Shown: piece after piece, positions 26,790 through 35,515 of the stretch
Position numbering within the stretch: the stretch's first letter is position 1
Layout: the number at the start of each line of letters is the position of its first letter
Source: SHVO01 sp050250575
GTDB lineage: Bacteria; Pseudomonadota; Alphaproteobacteria; Rhodospirillales; Rhodospirillaceae
DNA: 64,000 nt
NCBI GenBank assembly: GCA_050250575.1
Contig: JBFWOJ010000018.1
Span: forward strand, 7,624-71,623
Direction of reading: 5' to 3'
Position numbers and translations under genes: made by a program
Notes under the pieces: model-generated
Told to the model about the DNA's origin: nothing
Seen by the model: the letters and a program-made list of their open reading frames with translations, nothing else
Database searches by the model: none

Positions 26790-26833
26790 GAAGGGACGCT
26801 TCCTTGCACTGATAGGTACACGTTATAGCATGA

Positions 26834-26852
26834 TACCTTGTTATGCAAGGTA
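26834..26852. promoter_or_regulatory. Candidate PadR operator
   Basis: TACCTTG-N5-CAAGGTA is a perfect 7-5-7 inverted repeat 45-63 bases upstream of the padR start. A further AGGTA/TACCT pair overlaps it on the left. Position and symmetry fit an autoregulatory operator, though it is not the classic ATGT-N8-ACAT PadR site. Confidence 0.55.
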
Positions 26853-26894
26853 GTAATTTGTCCGGATTTTTGGCAATGCACCGCGTTGATTTCG

Positions 26895-27596
26895 CTATGG
26901 ATTTCTAGAAATCGACGCCCGCGCCAGCTTGAGCGCGGTCGGGCCGGTGACATACCCGACGATCGAGGCGTAATGCAAAGTAGCGCCCGCAACGACCAGG
27001 CCGTGCCAGATCGGGATTTGGTAGGGAATGGCCGGACCCATGAAAACAATCCCGCCGATCGTATAAAGCACGCAACCGGCCGTCAGCAGCCAAAGCCCGG
27101 GCGCCGGAACTGTCGCGCGCAAGGGGCCTCGCACAAAAACGAAGACCCAGCCGAGGGCGAGATAGGCGATGAACGACAATTGCTCGAAGTACTCAGGCGC
27201 CGTGAGCTTGAGGACGATGCCGATGTTCGTTGCCGCCCACACCCCGGCGAACAAGCGTTGGCCTGCGGTGCCGCGCACGCCGAGGAGCGCCAGCGGCGAA
27301 TAGGTTCCCGCGATCATCACGAAGATGGCGGCATGATCGATTTGCCGCAGGATGTGCCGCTGCGGATGATCGACGAAAAGATTGTACGCCGTCGAGCAGA
27401 TCAGCATCGTGATGAGTCCAAGCCCATAGAGTGCAAGACTCAAGGGAAGGAAGTGGCGCTCCGGGCAGTCGCCCATACAGCGGGCCCGTCGTATGGCAAG
27501 ATAAGCCATCACCAGGCAGGCAATGAACGCGACCGCAGCGCTTGCCCCGTTGAGGATCGCATCTGCGAACCATTCGGCGCCGTGGTCACGAGGCAT
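26895..27596 (-). CDS. Hemolysin III / PAQR-like membrane protein
   Basis: 233 residues with seven hydrophobic helices. Family motifs include CSTAYNLFVDHPQRHILRQI with the conserved Ser/Asp/His and DHAAIFVMIAGTYSPLAL, and near the end HGLVVAGATLHYASIV. The conserved Asp and His set of PAQR/YqfA/HlyIII proteins is present, suggesting a metal-dependent hydrolase of lipid amides; true haemolysis is doubtful. The N-terminal CDS start at 27596 has no strong ribosome site of its own and sits inside the tail of a short upstream ORF. Confidence 0.85.
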   Translation of the reverse strand: MPRDHGAEWFADAILNGASAAVAFIACLVMAYLAIRRARCMGDCPERHFLPLSLALYGLGLITMLICSTAYNLFVDHPQRHILRQIDHAAIFVMIAGTYSPLALLGVRGTAGQRLFAGVWAATNIGIVLKLTAPEYFEQLSFIAYLALGWVFVFVRGPLRATVPAPGLWLLTAGCVLYTIGGIVFMGPAIPYQIPIWHGLVVAGATLHYASIVGYVTGPTALKLARASISRNP

Positions 27597-27621
27597 GGCA
27601 ACAACCCGAAGAGGTGTTCAT
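27586..27621 (-). CDS. Candidate 11-residue upstream ORF with Cys-Cys-His before the HlyIII-like gene
   Basis: On the minus strand AGGAGG is followed, after four bases, by an ATG opening an 11-codon frame (MNTSSGCCHAS) that ends at 27586. Its stop lies ten bases inside the HlyIII-like gene, in another frame. The strong ribosome site belongs to this frame, not to the HlyIII start, so translational coupling is likely. Cys-pair leader peptides are known elsewhere as cysteine- or copper-responsive controls; that link is inference only. Confidence 0.4.
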   Translation of the reverse strand: MNTSSGCCHAS

Positions 27622-27645
27622 CTTTCCTCCTAATGGGAGATGAAC
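27616..27645 (-). promoter_or_regulatory. Hairpin enclosing the ribosome site of the upstream ORF
   Basis: GTTCATCT and AGATGAAC form a perfect eight-base-pair inverted repeat with a 14-base loop. The loop holds AGGAGG and the 3' arm contains the ATG of the short ORF, so folding would mask its start. Confidence 0.4.
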
Positions 27646-27778
27646 GCGGAGAGTTCCCCCGCGGCGGCCGAAATCACAAAGAAGCCCGATTTGCCGCCAA
27701 GAACGTGCGAAAACGCCTTTTCGCTTTCGCGGCGCGGTGTTATCGCCTTCCGAGATGTGGGCATAACGGAGCGAGGCA

Positions 27779-28747
27779 ATGGCCTTTCGGAAGATTTGTA
27801 TCGTCGGTCCGGGCGCGGTCGGCGGCATGATGGCGGTGCTGCTCAAGCGCGCGGGCGTCGAGGTCTCGACCTTGGCGCGGCCGGCGAAAGTCGCGGCGAT
27901 CAAATCCAAGGGGCTTACCCTTTTGTACGGCGGAGAGACGATCCATACGTCACTGCCGGCCGCGTCGGACCCGAAGGAACTCGGCGTCCAGGACCTTGTC
28001 GTCGTCACCTTGAAGAGCAACGCCCTCGTGTCCGCCGCGCCGAACATTGCGGCTTTATGCGGTCCGCATACGCAGGTCATGTTCGCGATGAATGGCCTGC
28101 CGTGGTGGTTCTTCGAGGGCTTCGGCGGTCCGCTTGCCGGGCGTCCGATCAAGGCGATCGATCCGGACGGCGTGCTCGCGCGCACGTTTCGCATCGAGCA
28201 AGTCGCGTGGGCGGTCGTCAATTGCAGCGTGATCGAACGTCCGGACGGCGTCATCGATCACACCCGCGCGCAGCAGCTGATCTTCGGCCGCCCCGACAAC
28301 AGCATGCGGGATTTGGACGACATCGCCGCGGTGGTGCAGAAGGCGGGGTATAAGACGGTCCTCAGCCCCAACGTTCGCACGGACATTTGGGGCAAACTGG
28401 TCGTCAATGCCTGCGGCAATCCCGTCAGCGCTTTGACCGGCGCGCTGCTTGGCGAGATGTACGACGACCCCTTGGTCCGTGAATGCCAGGAAGGCATCGC
28501 CGAGGAGGTTCGGACTCTCGGTCAGAAATTCGGTCTCGAGACCGCCGCCAACCCGGTGCAGTTCCAGAAGGGTACGCTCGTGCGCACATCGATGCTTCAG
28601 GATCTCGAGCGCGGCCGGCCGCTGGAGCTTGGGTCGATCCTGGAGGCGGCGGTGGAGATCGGCGAGGCCGCAAACCATCCCATGCCGCTGACCCGTGCGA
28701 TCTTCGGTTTGACGCGATTGCGCGCCGCAACCGCCCGCGCCGTCTGA
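27779..28747 (+). CDS. 2-dehydropantoate 2-reductase family protein
   Basis: 322 residues. The NADPH Rossmann motif is at the N-terminus (IVGPGAVGGMMAVLLKRAG), and the family's C-terminal helix NACGNPVSALTGALLGEM marks the ketopantoate reductase fold. PanE-type enzymes reduce 2-dehydropantoate to pantoate for coenzyme A. Paralogues with the same fold reduce other ketoacids, so I do not give the gene name. It begins 158 bases after the candidate leader of the leftward HlyIII-like gene. Confidence 0.85.
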   Translation: MAFRKICIVGPGAVGGMMAVLLKRAGVEVSTLARPAKVAAIKSKGLTLLYGGETIHTSLPAASDPKELGVQDLVVVTLKSNALVSAAPNIAALCGPHTQVMFAMNGLPWWFFEGFGGPLAGRPIKAIDPDGVLARTFRIEQVAWAVVNCSVIERPDGVIDHTRAQQLIFGRPDNSMRDLDDIAAVVQKAGYKTVLSPNVRTDIWGKLVVNACGNPVSALTGALLGEMYDDPLVRECQEGIAEEVRTLGQKFGLETAANPVQFQKGTLVRTSMLQDLERGRPLELGSILEAAVEIGEAANHPMPLTRAIFGLTRLRAATARAV

Positions 28748-28807
28748 AGCGTGCCCAATTGACTGGTTTCGCGTAGACTGCCTGATCACGCCCTCGGGGG
28801 AACCGTT

Positions 28808-31312
28808 ATCGATACCCACTCTAGACCGCCGTCCGAGATTCGAGACCGCCGGCTGAGCCAGCTTCGCGCAGGTCTCGCCGCCGGCCATTACCGCGTTCTC
28901 TCGGTCGACATCTTCGATACGCTCGTCTGGCGCCGGGTGCCGGAACCGGAGGATATGTTCCTCCTGCTGGGCCGCGCGCTTGCCGAGGGCGGGAAGCTTG
29001 CGTCGCACGTTTCGTCCATCCAGTTCGCCGAACTGCGCCGCGCCGCGCAACGCGCCGCACGGGACAAAGCGGAGGCTGCGACGGGTTATCGCGAGATCCG
29101 CCTTGCGGATATTTACGCCGGCTTGCCCGACGCCTTGTTCGTGCGGAACTTCGATGTGGCTGCGCGCATCGCGGCCGAGCTTTCCCTCGAAAAGACGTTC
29201 TTGCTTCTCGATGAGGATCTCGCGGCCCTGGTGCGATTTGCGAAGGCTTGCGGCGCGAAAGTGTTCTTCGTTTCCGACACCTACTTCTCGGCCGCGGAGA
29301 TCTGGGAGCTGCTCGCCGCGGCTGGGTTCCGCGATAGGGCTCTTGTCGACCGGCTCTATGTGTCTTGCGAAGCCGGCCGGCCGAAATACCGCGATCTCTT
29401 CGATGGCGTGCTCGCGGATGCGGGCGTGCCGCCGGCCGCGTTCGCTCATGTCGGCGACAATCTGGATGCCGACATTCATCCCGGGCGCCATCGCGGCTTG
29501 CAAACCACGCACTACGACAAATGGGCCTTCGCGCCCCGCGTCCAGACCGAGGAGTTCACCGACGATCTTGCGCTCCGCGCGCAGCTCATTGGCGGCGCCG
29601 GCGATTTCGGACTGACCGGCCTGCGCGGCCGGCTGTTCCATCGCGCACCCGAAAGTCTCGGCGAGGGGCTTCACTTCTATTGGAGCTACGGCGCCGCCGT
29701 GCTGGCGCCGGTCTTCGCGGGGTTCGCGCGCTGGGTGCTGTCCCAGGCCAAAGGGCAAACGGTCTACGGCGTCATGCGCGAAGGCCGCTTCCTGGGCCGC
29801 GTCCTCGCCCGCACCGCCGCCGATCTCGGCGAGAAGGTCGAGGTGCGCGAATTGTGGCTTTCACGGCGCGCCGTGATCCGCGCTGCCGTCTACGAAGACG
29901 GCCTGCGCTTCCTGCCCGATGCGATTTCGCTGTCGCCCGGCCACACGCCCGAGGAATGTGTCGCCAGCCTCGGCCTCTCGGTTGACGACATCAAAGCGGT
30001 GATGCCAGATTTTGATTTCGGCCGCTCCGACAGCCTCAATCGGCTCGCCAATGCCGTCGCGGCGAACTTGAAGCTCAAGGACAAGGTGGTCATTCGCGCG
30101 GCGCAGCTGCGCCGTAATCTCCTCAAGGGCCTCGCGGCGAGCGTGGATCTCAAGAAACCCTTTATCCTGATGGATCTCGGGTACGCGGCGACCATACAGG
30201 CGGTCCTCGGGCGCATCCTGAAACGCGAAGGCTTCCCCGCGGCGATCACCGGGCTCTATCTCGCCGCCAATGAGAAAGGCCTCCATAACACGCGGGAAGG
30301 GGCCGACATCCGCGCGTACTTGAACGAGAACGGGTACGGCGGCCTGACGGCTGCGCTTCTGTCGCGCACGCCGGACGTGCTCGAGCACGCCTGTATGTGC
30401 CCCGAAGGCAGCCTCGCCGACTTCGACGATGCCGGCGCTCCCGTATTGCTTGCCAACCAGCGCGGCGCCGCGCAGATCGAACAGATGCAGGCGTTGCAGA
30501 TGGGCATTCTCGAAGGCGTGTCGGCGGTCAACAAGCTGCTCGGGGGTCTTGCCGACACACCGGCCGACCAGCCGCAGCTCAAGGCCCAGATCGAGCGCAT
30601 CATTCAGGCGGCGCTGTTGCACCCGACGGCACAGGAGGCCGATACCATCGGCGCATGGCATCATGAAGCCAACTTCGACCTTAGCGATCTGCGGCGGCTG
30701 AAGGATCTTTCGTTCGACGCCGCGGCGCTCCAATACCAAGGCTGGCCTGCGCTGCAGCAGATCGGCCGCCAACAGGTGTATTGGCCGGCCGCGGCCTTCG
30801 CGTCCGCGGCCCCGTTTTTCGGCGAGGTCCTCGCCGCCGGGGCGCGCAAAACCTACGCCGCGGATCACCTCACGTCCGGCCCCGCGCTCGGCGCCCTGAC
30901 CATCACGCCCGACCTTGGAATTGGTTTCGATGCGCGGCGGGAAGGCGTGGTGCCACTGACGGTCAACGCGTTCGGGCGCGGCGAGATCGCAGTGACGGTC
31001 AAGCCCGCCAACGCCGAAGCCTATCAGCGCCTGCGACTCAAACTGCCGGGTGTGCGCGCCATCTTCAGCCTCGATCATTTCAGCGCCGCGTTCGCCGGCG
31101 AGCGCGAGCATCGCGTCGTCGATTTGCTCTCGGACGGCGCGCGTCGCATCATCTGGACGAATGCCGAAGCAGGCCCGGACAATACCCGCACGACGACGAG
31201 CCAAGGCACGGCGCTTGAAGTCGATATGTCGGGCGACGTGCCGCCGTGGTTGCACGTGCTGACGCTGCGACTGCGATTCAAATACCTGCGTCTCGACGAT
31301 CTTTTCCGGTGA
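28808..31312 (+). CDS. Large HAD-superfamily protein (COG5610-like) with no ordinary start codon
   Basis: About 834 residues if begun at ATC 28808. The HAD motif I, SVDIFDTLVWRR, is encoded at about 28,904-28,940, upstream of the first GTG at 28937. Between the in-frame stop at 28760 and this motif there is no ATG, GTG or TTG. GGGGGAA at 28796 lies five bases before ATC 28808, making that the best placed non-standard start. Later HAD motifs are seen as VFFVSDTYFSA and HVGDNLDADIHPG. The remaining about 600 residues are of unknown fold. Proteins of this kind accompany glycosyltransferases; a GT2 gene follows four bases later. Confidence 0.75.
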   Translation: MDTHSRPPSEIRDRRLSQLRAGLAAGHYRVLSVDIFDTLVWRRVPEPEDMFLLLGRALAEGGKLASHVSSIQFAELRRAAQRAARDKAEAATGYREIRLADIYAGLPDALFVRNFDVAARIAAELSLEKTFLLLDEDLAALVRFAKACGAKVFFVSDTYFSAAEIWELLAAAGFRDRALVDRLYVSCEAGRPKYRDLFDGVLADAGVPPAAFAHVGDNLDADIHPGRHRGLQTTHYDKWAFAPRVQTEEFTDDLALRAQLIGGAGDFGLTGLRGRLFHRAPESLGEGLHFYWSYGAAVLAPVFAGFARWVLSQAKGQTVYGVMREGRFLGRVLARTAADLGEKVEVRELWLSRRAVIRAAVYEDGLRFLPDAISLSPGHTPEECVASLGLSVDDIKAVMPDFDFGRSDSLNRLANAVAANLKLKDKVVIRAAQLRRNLLKGLAASVDLKKPFILMDLGYAATIQAVLGRILKREGFPAAITGLYLAANEKGLHNTREGADIRAYLNENGYGGLTAALLSRTPDVLEHACMCPEGSLADFDDAGAPVLLANQRGAAQIEQMQALQMGILEGVSAVNKLLGGLADTPADQPQLKAQIERIIQAALLHPTAQEADTIGAWHHEANFDLSDLRRLKDLSFDAAALQYQGWPALQQIGRQQVYWPAAAFASAAPFFGEVLAAGARKTYAADHLTSGPALGALTITPDLGIGFDARREGVVPLTVNAFGRGEIAVTVKPANAEAYQRLRLKLPGVRAIFSLDHFSAAFAGEREHRVVDLLSDGARRIIWTNAEAGPDNTRTTTSQGTALEVDMSGDVPPWLHVLTLRLRFKYLRLDDLFR

Positions 31313-31316
31313 GCCC

Positions 31317-32195
31317 ATGACGAACCGCTTGTGCATGGTCACCACCAATTTCAACTACGGCGCCTATCTCGACGACTGCATGCGCTCGATCGTGAACGCA
31401 AAGGGCTTCGAGCGCGTCGACTATGTGGTGATGGACGGCGGATCGACCGACAACTCCGTCGACATCATCAAACGCTACAACGGCAAACTCGCGCATTGGC
31501 AGTCGCAGAAGGACGAAGGCATGTATCATGCCATCGAGCAGGGCTTCGCCAAGTCCAACGCTGCCTATATGGGGTGGTTGAATTCGGACGATCAGCTTGC
31601 GCCTTGGGCAATCCAAACGGTGCTCGACATCTTCGACCAGTTGCCCGAGGTGCAGTTCATCACCTCGCGCTTCCCCATGCAGGCGCGCAAGGACGGAACG
31701 GTGGTCAAGACCACCATCCTCGCCGGCGTCGACAACTGGGGATTTTTCAACGGCGAGCATATCCGCACGCTCGGACTTCCTTCCACCGGCTGGATCGTCC
31801 AGGATTGCACCTTCTGGCGCCGTTCGCTGTGGGACTCCTGCGGCGCGTCGTTCGATCATACGCTGAAGCTCGCCGGCGATTTCGAGCTCTGGGCGCGGTT
31901 CATGATGAAGACCGACCTTCACATCGTGCCGGTGCCGCTCGGGATCTACCGCATCCAGGGCGCCAACAAGGCGATGGTCGGGCGGGAGGCCTACCGCGAC
32001 GAGTGTGTGAAAGTCCTGCAGCGTTACGCCGCCATCATTCCTACCGACGTCCAGAGGCTCGGCGAGCGGGTGGTCGCCAAGAAGCTCGCGGCGGTGGGAC
32101 TTTCCCACCTCATCGGCGAAAAGCAGCGCACCGCCATCAAGACGATCGCTTTCGACTACGAGCAGAACCGTTATTTCACGTACGACGAACGCTGA
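31317..32195 (+). CDS. GT2 family glycosyltransferase
   Basis: 292 residues with the GT-A motifs of family 2: MVTTNFNYGAYLDDCMRSIV at the N-terminus, VVMDGGSTDNSVDII, EGMYHAIEQGFAKS and the metal-binding MGWLNSDDQ. The C-terminal part has the DFELWARFM acceptor-domain block. It is probably involved in surface polysaccharide assembly. It starts four bases after the HAD gene and its TGA overlaps the next ATG (TGATG), so it links HAD, GT2 and ribonuclease genes in one transcript. Confidence 0.9.
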   Translation: MTNRLCMVTTNFNYGAYLDDCMRSIVNAKGFERVDYVVMDGGSTDNSVDIIKRYNGKLAHWQSQKDEGMYHAIEQGFAKSNAAYMGWLNSDDQLAPWAIQTVLDIFDQLPEVQFITSRFPMQARKDGTVVKTTILAGVDNWGFFNGEHIRTLGLPSTGWIVQDCTFWRRSLWDSCGASFDHTLKLAGDFELWARFMMKTDLHIVPVPLGIYRIQGANKAMVGREAYRDECVKVLQRYAAIIPTDVQRLGERVVAKKLAAVGLSHLIGEKQRTAIKTIAFDYEQNRYFTYDER

Positions 32196-33325
32196 TGTCC
32201 GAGAGCGACGCGAGAAGCCTCCATCCCGACACCATTCTCATAGCCCGTTCGCCCGGCGAAACGCGCTACGCTCTCATGGCGGAGGAAACGATGCTCGCGA
32301 TCGTGCACCGGCGCGATGCGGATGTGCAGCCGGGCGCGGTCTACCACGGCCGGGTCAAAGCCCAGGTGCCCGGGGTGGGCGCGGTGTTCGTGGATTATGG
32401 CGATGCGCTGCCGGGCGTGCTGTATGTGAAATCAAGCCCTCCGGAAGGCAGCGCGGTCGCCGTCACGGTCGCGGTACCGCCGCGGCCGGGCAAGGGCGCC
32501 GAGCTCAAGCCGGCGAAGGCGGCCATCGCCAGCGGCGCGAAGCTTCCTATGCTCGCGGCGGCGGCGCCGGAACCGGTGGCCGACTGGATGGGACGCTATG
32601 GGGCCTCCATTCGCGCGATCATCTGCCAGCCGTTGCGCGAGGTCGCGCGGGTGCGGGCGCTGCTCGGCGATGACGCGCCAGTCGAGTCCCATTCCGCCGA
32701 CGCCGATCTCTTCGCCGCCTTCGGCGTCGATGAGGCGATCGAGGCCGCGCTTCGGCCCGAAGTCAAGCTGCCTTCCGGCGGTTCGATCATCATCGAGCAC
32801 ACCCGCGCGCTGACCGTGATCGACGTCAATTCCGGCGGATCGGATCCCGCGCGCGCCAACTTCGAGGCCATGCAGGCGATCGGCCTCGAGCTGCGCCGGC
32901 GCAATGTCGCCGGCCACATCCTGATCGATGCGATCCCCACCCGGGCGCGCGCCTCGCTGCCGCGCCTGCTCACCAAGGCCCTGTCCCCCGACCCGAACCC
33001 GGCGCAGGTCGTCGGCCTCACGTCCCTCGGACTGGTGGAGATGACGCGCCAGCGCACCGGTCTTTCGCTCGCGGAGACATTGATGGAGAGGGGCGAGCTC
33101 AGCGCCGCCAGTGTGGGCTATCGCGCGTTGCGGACGGTGGTGCGTGCGGCCGCGAGAAGCGGCGTGCCCCAATGGACGATCGATGCCGCCGCCGACGTGG
33201 CCGCCGCGTTGCGCGGGCCGCTGGCCCGCGCCCTTTCCGAAGCGCGCGATCTCGCCAAGACCGAGATCCAGGTCGCGCCGCGGCCCGAGTTCCGGCGCGA
33301 ACAGATTGACATTCGCCCGGCTTGA
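32195..33325 (+). CDS. Ribonuclease E/G family protein (short form)
   Basis: 376 residues from ATG 32195. An S1-like part is visible near residue 60 (VGAVFVDYGDALPGVLYVK), then the catalytic domain with VIDVNSGGSDPARANFEA (metal-binding Asp pair) and MTRQRTG at its end. Enzymes of this group cut single-stranded RNA 5' of A/U-rich sites. It is shorter than RNase G and lacks the long C-terminal scaffold of RNase E, as is common in alphaproteobacteria beside yacG. A longer frame upstream overlaps the GT2 gene and is rejected. Confidence 0.88.
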   Translation: MSESDARSLHPDTILIARSPGETRYALMAEETMLAIVHRRDADVQPGAVYHGRVKAQVPGVGAVFVDYGDALPGVLYVKSSPPEGSAVAVTVAVPPRPGKGAELKPAKAAIASGAKLPMLAAAAPEPVADWMGRYGASIRAIICQPLREVARVRALLGDDAPVESHSADADLFAAFGVDEAIEAALRPEVKLPSGGSIIIEHTRALTVIDVNSGGSDPARANFEAMQAIGLELRRRNVAGHILIDAIPTRARASLPRLLTKALSPDPNPAQVVGLTSLGLVEMTRQRTGLSLAETLMERGELSAASVGYRALRTVVRAAARSGVPQWTIDAAADVAAALRGPLARALSEARDLAKTEIQVAPRPEFRREQIDIRPA

Positions 33326-33356
33326 CGCCGCCGCGCGCCAACCCGACATTGCCGCC

Positions 33357-33578
33357 ATGAGCGCAGATTCTTCTTCCCCCGGCGACAAGCCGCCTGCGGT
33401 GCGCGTGACCGCCACCAAGTGCGCGCGGTGCGGTCAGCCCGTGCAGGCGCGCTACCGGCCGTTCTGTTCCCAGCGCTGCGCCGATATCGACCTCGGCTCC
33501 TGGTTCGGCGAGCGCTACCGGGTGGCCACCGAAGAGGCCCCGCCCGAAGCGCCGCCCAAAGGCGAGGACGAACGCTGA
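33357..33578 (+). CDS. yacG: DNA gyrase inhibitor YacG
   Basis: 73 residues. The zinc ribbon is complete: CARCGQPV then YRPFCSQRCADIDLGSW, giving C-x2-C-x12-C-x3-C, with the DLGxW motif that follows in the family. YacG binds the GyrB C-terminal domain and lowers DNA binding. It lies 31 bases after the ribonuclease gene in the order usual for alphaproteobacteria. Confidence 0.93.
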   Translation: MSADSSSPGDKPPAVRVTATKCARCGQPVQARYRPFCSQRCADIDLGSWFGERYRVATEEAPPEAPPKGEDER

Positions 33579-33584
33579 GGCCGG

Positions 33585-33606
33585 CGGCTTTTCCCGCAAA
33601 AAGCCG
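33585..33606 (+). terminator. Weak terminator-like hairpin after yacG
   Basis: CGGCTTTT and AAAAGCCG pair with a six-base loop. Only TTTA follows, so termination is likely weak. It separates yacG from the tRNA gene. Confidence 0.4.
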
Positions 33607-33700
33607 TTTATGCTCAAGTTGTTAGTCGCAAAAGCCGTGTCTGGACACCCGCGGCCATCTCTAATATAAAGCGCGCCTCTCCAAGAGGTCTGACCTCACC

Positions 33701-33776
33701 GCCCAGGTAGCTCAGTTGGTAGAGCAAGGGACTGAAAATCCCTGTGTCGCTGGTTCGATTCCGGCCCTGGGCACCA
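33701..33776 (+). tRNA. tRNA-Phe (GAA)
   Basis: 76 bases including an encoded CCA. The acceptor arms GCCCAGG and CCTGGGC pair, the D-arm has AGCTCAGTTGGTAGAG, the anticodon loop is CTGAAAA between AGGGA and TCCCT, and the T-arm has GGTTCGATTCC. The anticodon GAA reads Phe. The 3' end is the left attachment site of the adjacent island and the gene stays intact. Confidence 0.97.
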
Positions 33777-33778
33777 TT
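33762..33778 (+). repeat. Left attachment site (attL), 3' end of tRNA-Phe
   Basis: CGGCCCTGGGCACCATT occurs here and again, identically and in the same orientation, at 51,095-51,111. It covers the last 15 bases of the tRNA plus TT. An intact integrase begins 247 bases inside. This is the standard pattern of integration at a tRNA 3' end. Confidence 0.9.
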
Positions 33779-33794
33779 TCTCCTTTCCGCAGTC

Positions 33795-33809
33795 GTCCGT
33801 AGTCGTTCG
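33795..33809 (+). repeat. Candidate integrase arm-type site, left end
   Basis: GTCCGTAGTCGTTCG matches GTCCGTGGTCGTCCG at 50,981-50,995 in 13 of 15 positions, same orientation, and the nine-base core GTCGTCCGT occurs at both ends (33,792 and 50,988). It lies 16 bases inside attL. Position suggests integrase or accessory binding. Confidence 0.45.
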
Positions 33810-34024
33810 CCGACGTCGAACTTAGCCAATAAAACCGGGCCTTTCTGCGTTCGCAGTTACCCGCCCACGTTGGTGGGCAGCCGGACGACTTGTTGGTATT
33901 GCCGTTGGTATCGGACGCAGTGTCCGAAATCGATACCAACAGACTCCCTGTTTCGGAGTCATACCCGCGACGGAGAAGACGGGTGTTGGTACGGCGCTAC
34001 CAACATACCACGAGGTCGCAGGAA

Positions 34025-35230
34025 ATGCTTACGGACGTGGCCATTAAGGCCGAGAAGCCTGGCTCCCAGCCCCGCAAGATCGCAGATGGTGGAGGGCTTC
34101 ATCTCCTCATCAATCCGAACGGCAATAAGCTTTGGCGATTCTCGTACCGCTTTGGTGGAAAGCAAAAGACGATGGCTATGGGGGTCTATCCAGCGACAAG
34201 CCTCAAAGAGGCGCGAGACAAGCGCGACGACGCCAAGAAGCTCCTGGAGAAAGGCGTTGACCCGTCTGTCCAGCGGAAAGAGGACAAGCTGTTCGCCACG
34301 GCTGACCGAAGCTTCAAGACCATCGCAGAGGAACTTATTGAGAAATACCAGACCGAGGGCTCTGCGCCTAAGACGATCAAAAAGATGCGTTGGATCCTGA
34401 GTCTCGTGTATCCGGATATCGGCAGTCTCCAGATTGAACAAATAACTCCTCCCATGCTCCTGGCCTCGCTTCGGAAGATCGAAGCTAAGAAACGCTACGA
34501 GAGTGCCCGGCGCTGCCGGAGTACCTGCGGGCAGGTCCTTAGGTACGCGATCGCGACTGGCCGGGGAGGGCGGGATCTATCCTTCGATCTTCGCGACGCT
34601 TTGATCACTCCTCAAGTCAAACACCGGGCGACAATTGTCGATCCCGCAAAGATCGGCGGCCTGCTCCGTGCCATCGATGGTTACGACGGCACATTCACCA
34701 CGAAACTAGCGCTGCGCCTGGCACCGCTGGTCTTTGTGCGTCCGGGTGAGCTGCGTCACGCGGAATGGCCCGAGTTTTCTATCGAAACTGAATGGCGCAT
34801 TCCGGCGGAGAAGATGAAAATGCGCCGTCCGCACCGCGTCCCTCTTTCAAGACAGGCGCGCGAAATCATTCGTGAGGTGAAGGAAATTGGAATCAACAGC
34901 CGGTATCTCTTTCCCTCGGTCCGGAGCAACGGTCAGCCAATGTCGGAAAACACCGTCACCGCCGCACTCAGACGTATGGGCTATTCCGGCGACGAAATGA
35001 CCGGCCACGGATTCAGGGGAATGGCTTCGACCTTGCTGAATGAAATGGGCAAGTGGAATCCGGATGCGATTGAGCGTCAGTTGGCCCACGTCGAAGGTAA
35101 TGATGCTCGTAAGGCCTACATTCATCTTGCCGAGTTCTGGGATGAACGCGTTCAAATGATGCAAGCGTGGGCAGGCTACCTCGATCGACTTCGAGATGCG
35201 CTGCCGACGCAGGTGCTGGCAACAGAATAG
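34025..35230 (+). CDS. P4-type tyrosine integrase
   Basis: 401 residues from ATG 34025, preceded by AGGA. The N-terminal DUF4102 arm-binding domain is clear (AIKAEKPGSQPRKIADGGGL, LWRFSYRFGGKQKTMAMG, YPATSLKEARDKRDDAKKLL). Catalytic residues are present: Arg in FVRPGELRHAEW, the HxxR box as GHGFRGMASTLLNE, a second His in QLAHVEGN and the nucleophile Tyr in KAYIHLAEFW. It should therefore be active on the tRNA-Phe att sites. Orientation points away from the tRNA, into the island. The GTG/other starts further upstream lie in the att region and are less likely. Confidence 0.93.
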   Translation: MLTDVAIKAEKPGSQPRKIADGGGLHLLINPNGNKLWRFSYRFGGKQKTMAMGVYPATSLKEARDKRDDAKKLLEKGVDPSVQRKEDKLFATADRSFKTIAEELIEKYQTEGSAPKTIKKMRWILSLVYPDIGSLQIEQITPPMLLASLRKIEAKKRYESARRCRSTCGQVLRYAIATGRGGRDLSFDLRDALITPQVKHRATIVDPAKIGGLLRAIDGYDGTFTTKLALRLAPLVFVRPGELRHAEWPEFSIETEWRIPAEKMKMRRPHRVPLSRQAREIIREVKEIGINSRYLFPSVRSNGQPMSENTVTAALRRMGYSGDEMTGHGFRGMASTLLNEMGKWNPDAIERQLAHVEGNDARKAYIHLAEFWDERVQMMQAWAGYLDRLRDALPTQVLATE

Positions 35231-35515
35231 TGCTGAGCCTGAATCGCTTTTTTACTACGTCTGAGAGAAAACTCAAAAAAACTCTCGCCATCTATTTACA
35301 AGCGGTATGGCGATCACCTAGTCTCACGCGGCGTACGTTGAACTGCCCCATCTGGCCAAATCAATAAAGCCCTATCGGCGTACGTGGGAATTTGAACAGC
35401 AGGCGATCTAACTGGCGTCCGCCTTCAGGCGCGATGCCAACTGTTGTTTGGCGGTGGGGGCCGCAGGGTCCATGGCGTTGGGGAATTGGCGCGCTTCCGA
35501 TAGGGGCGCGTTCTA

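Noticed and set aside
28055..29758. 567-codon leftward frame opposite panE and the HAD gene
   Set aside because: Antisense shadow of two well-supported genes in GC-rich DNA; no motif or ribosome site.
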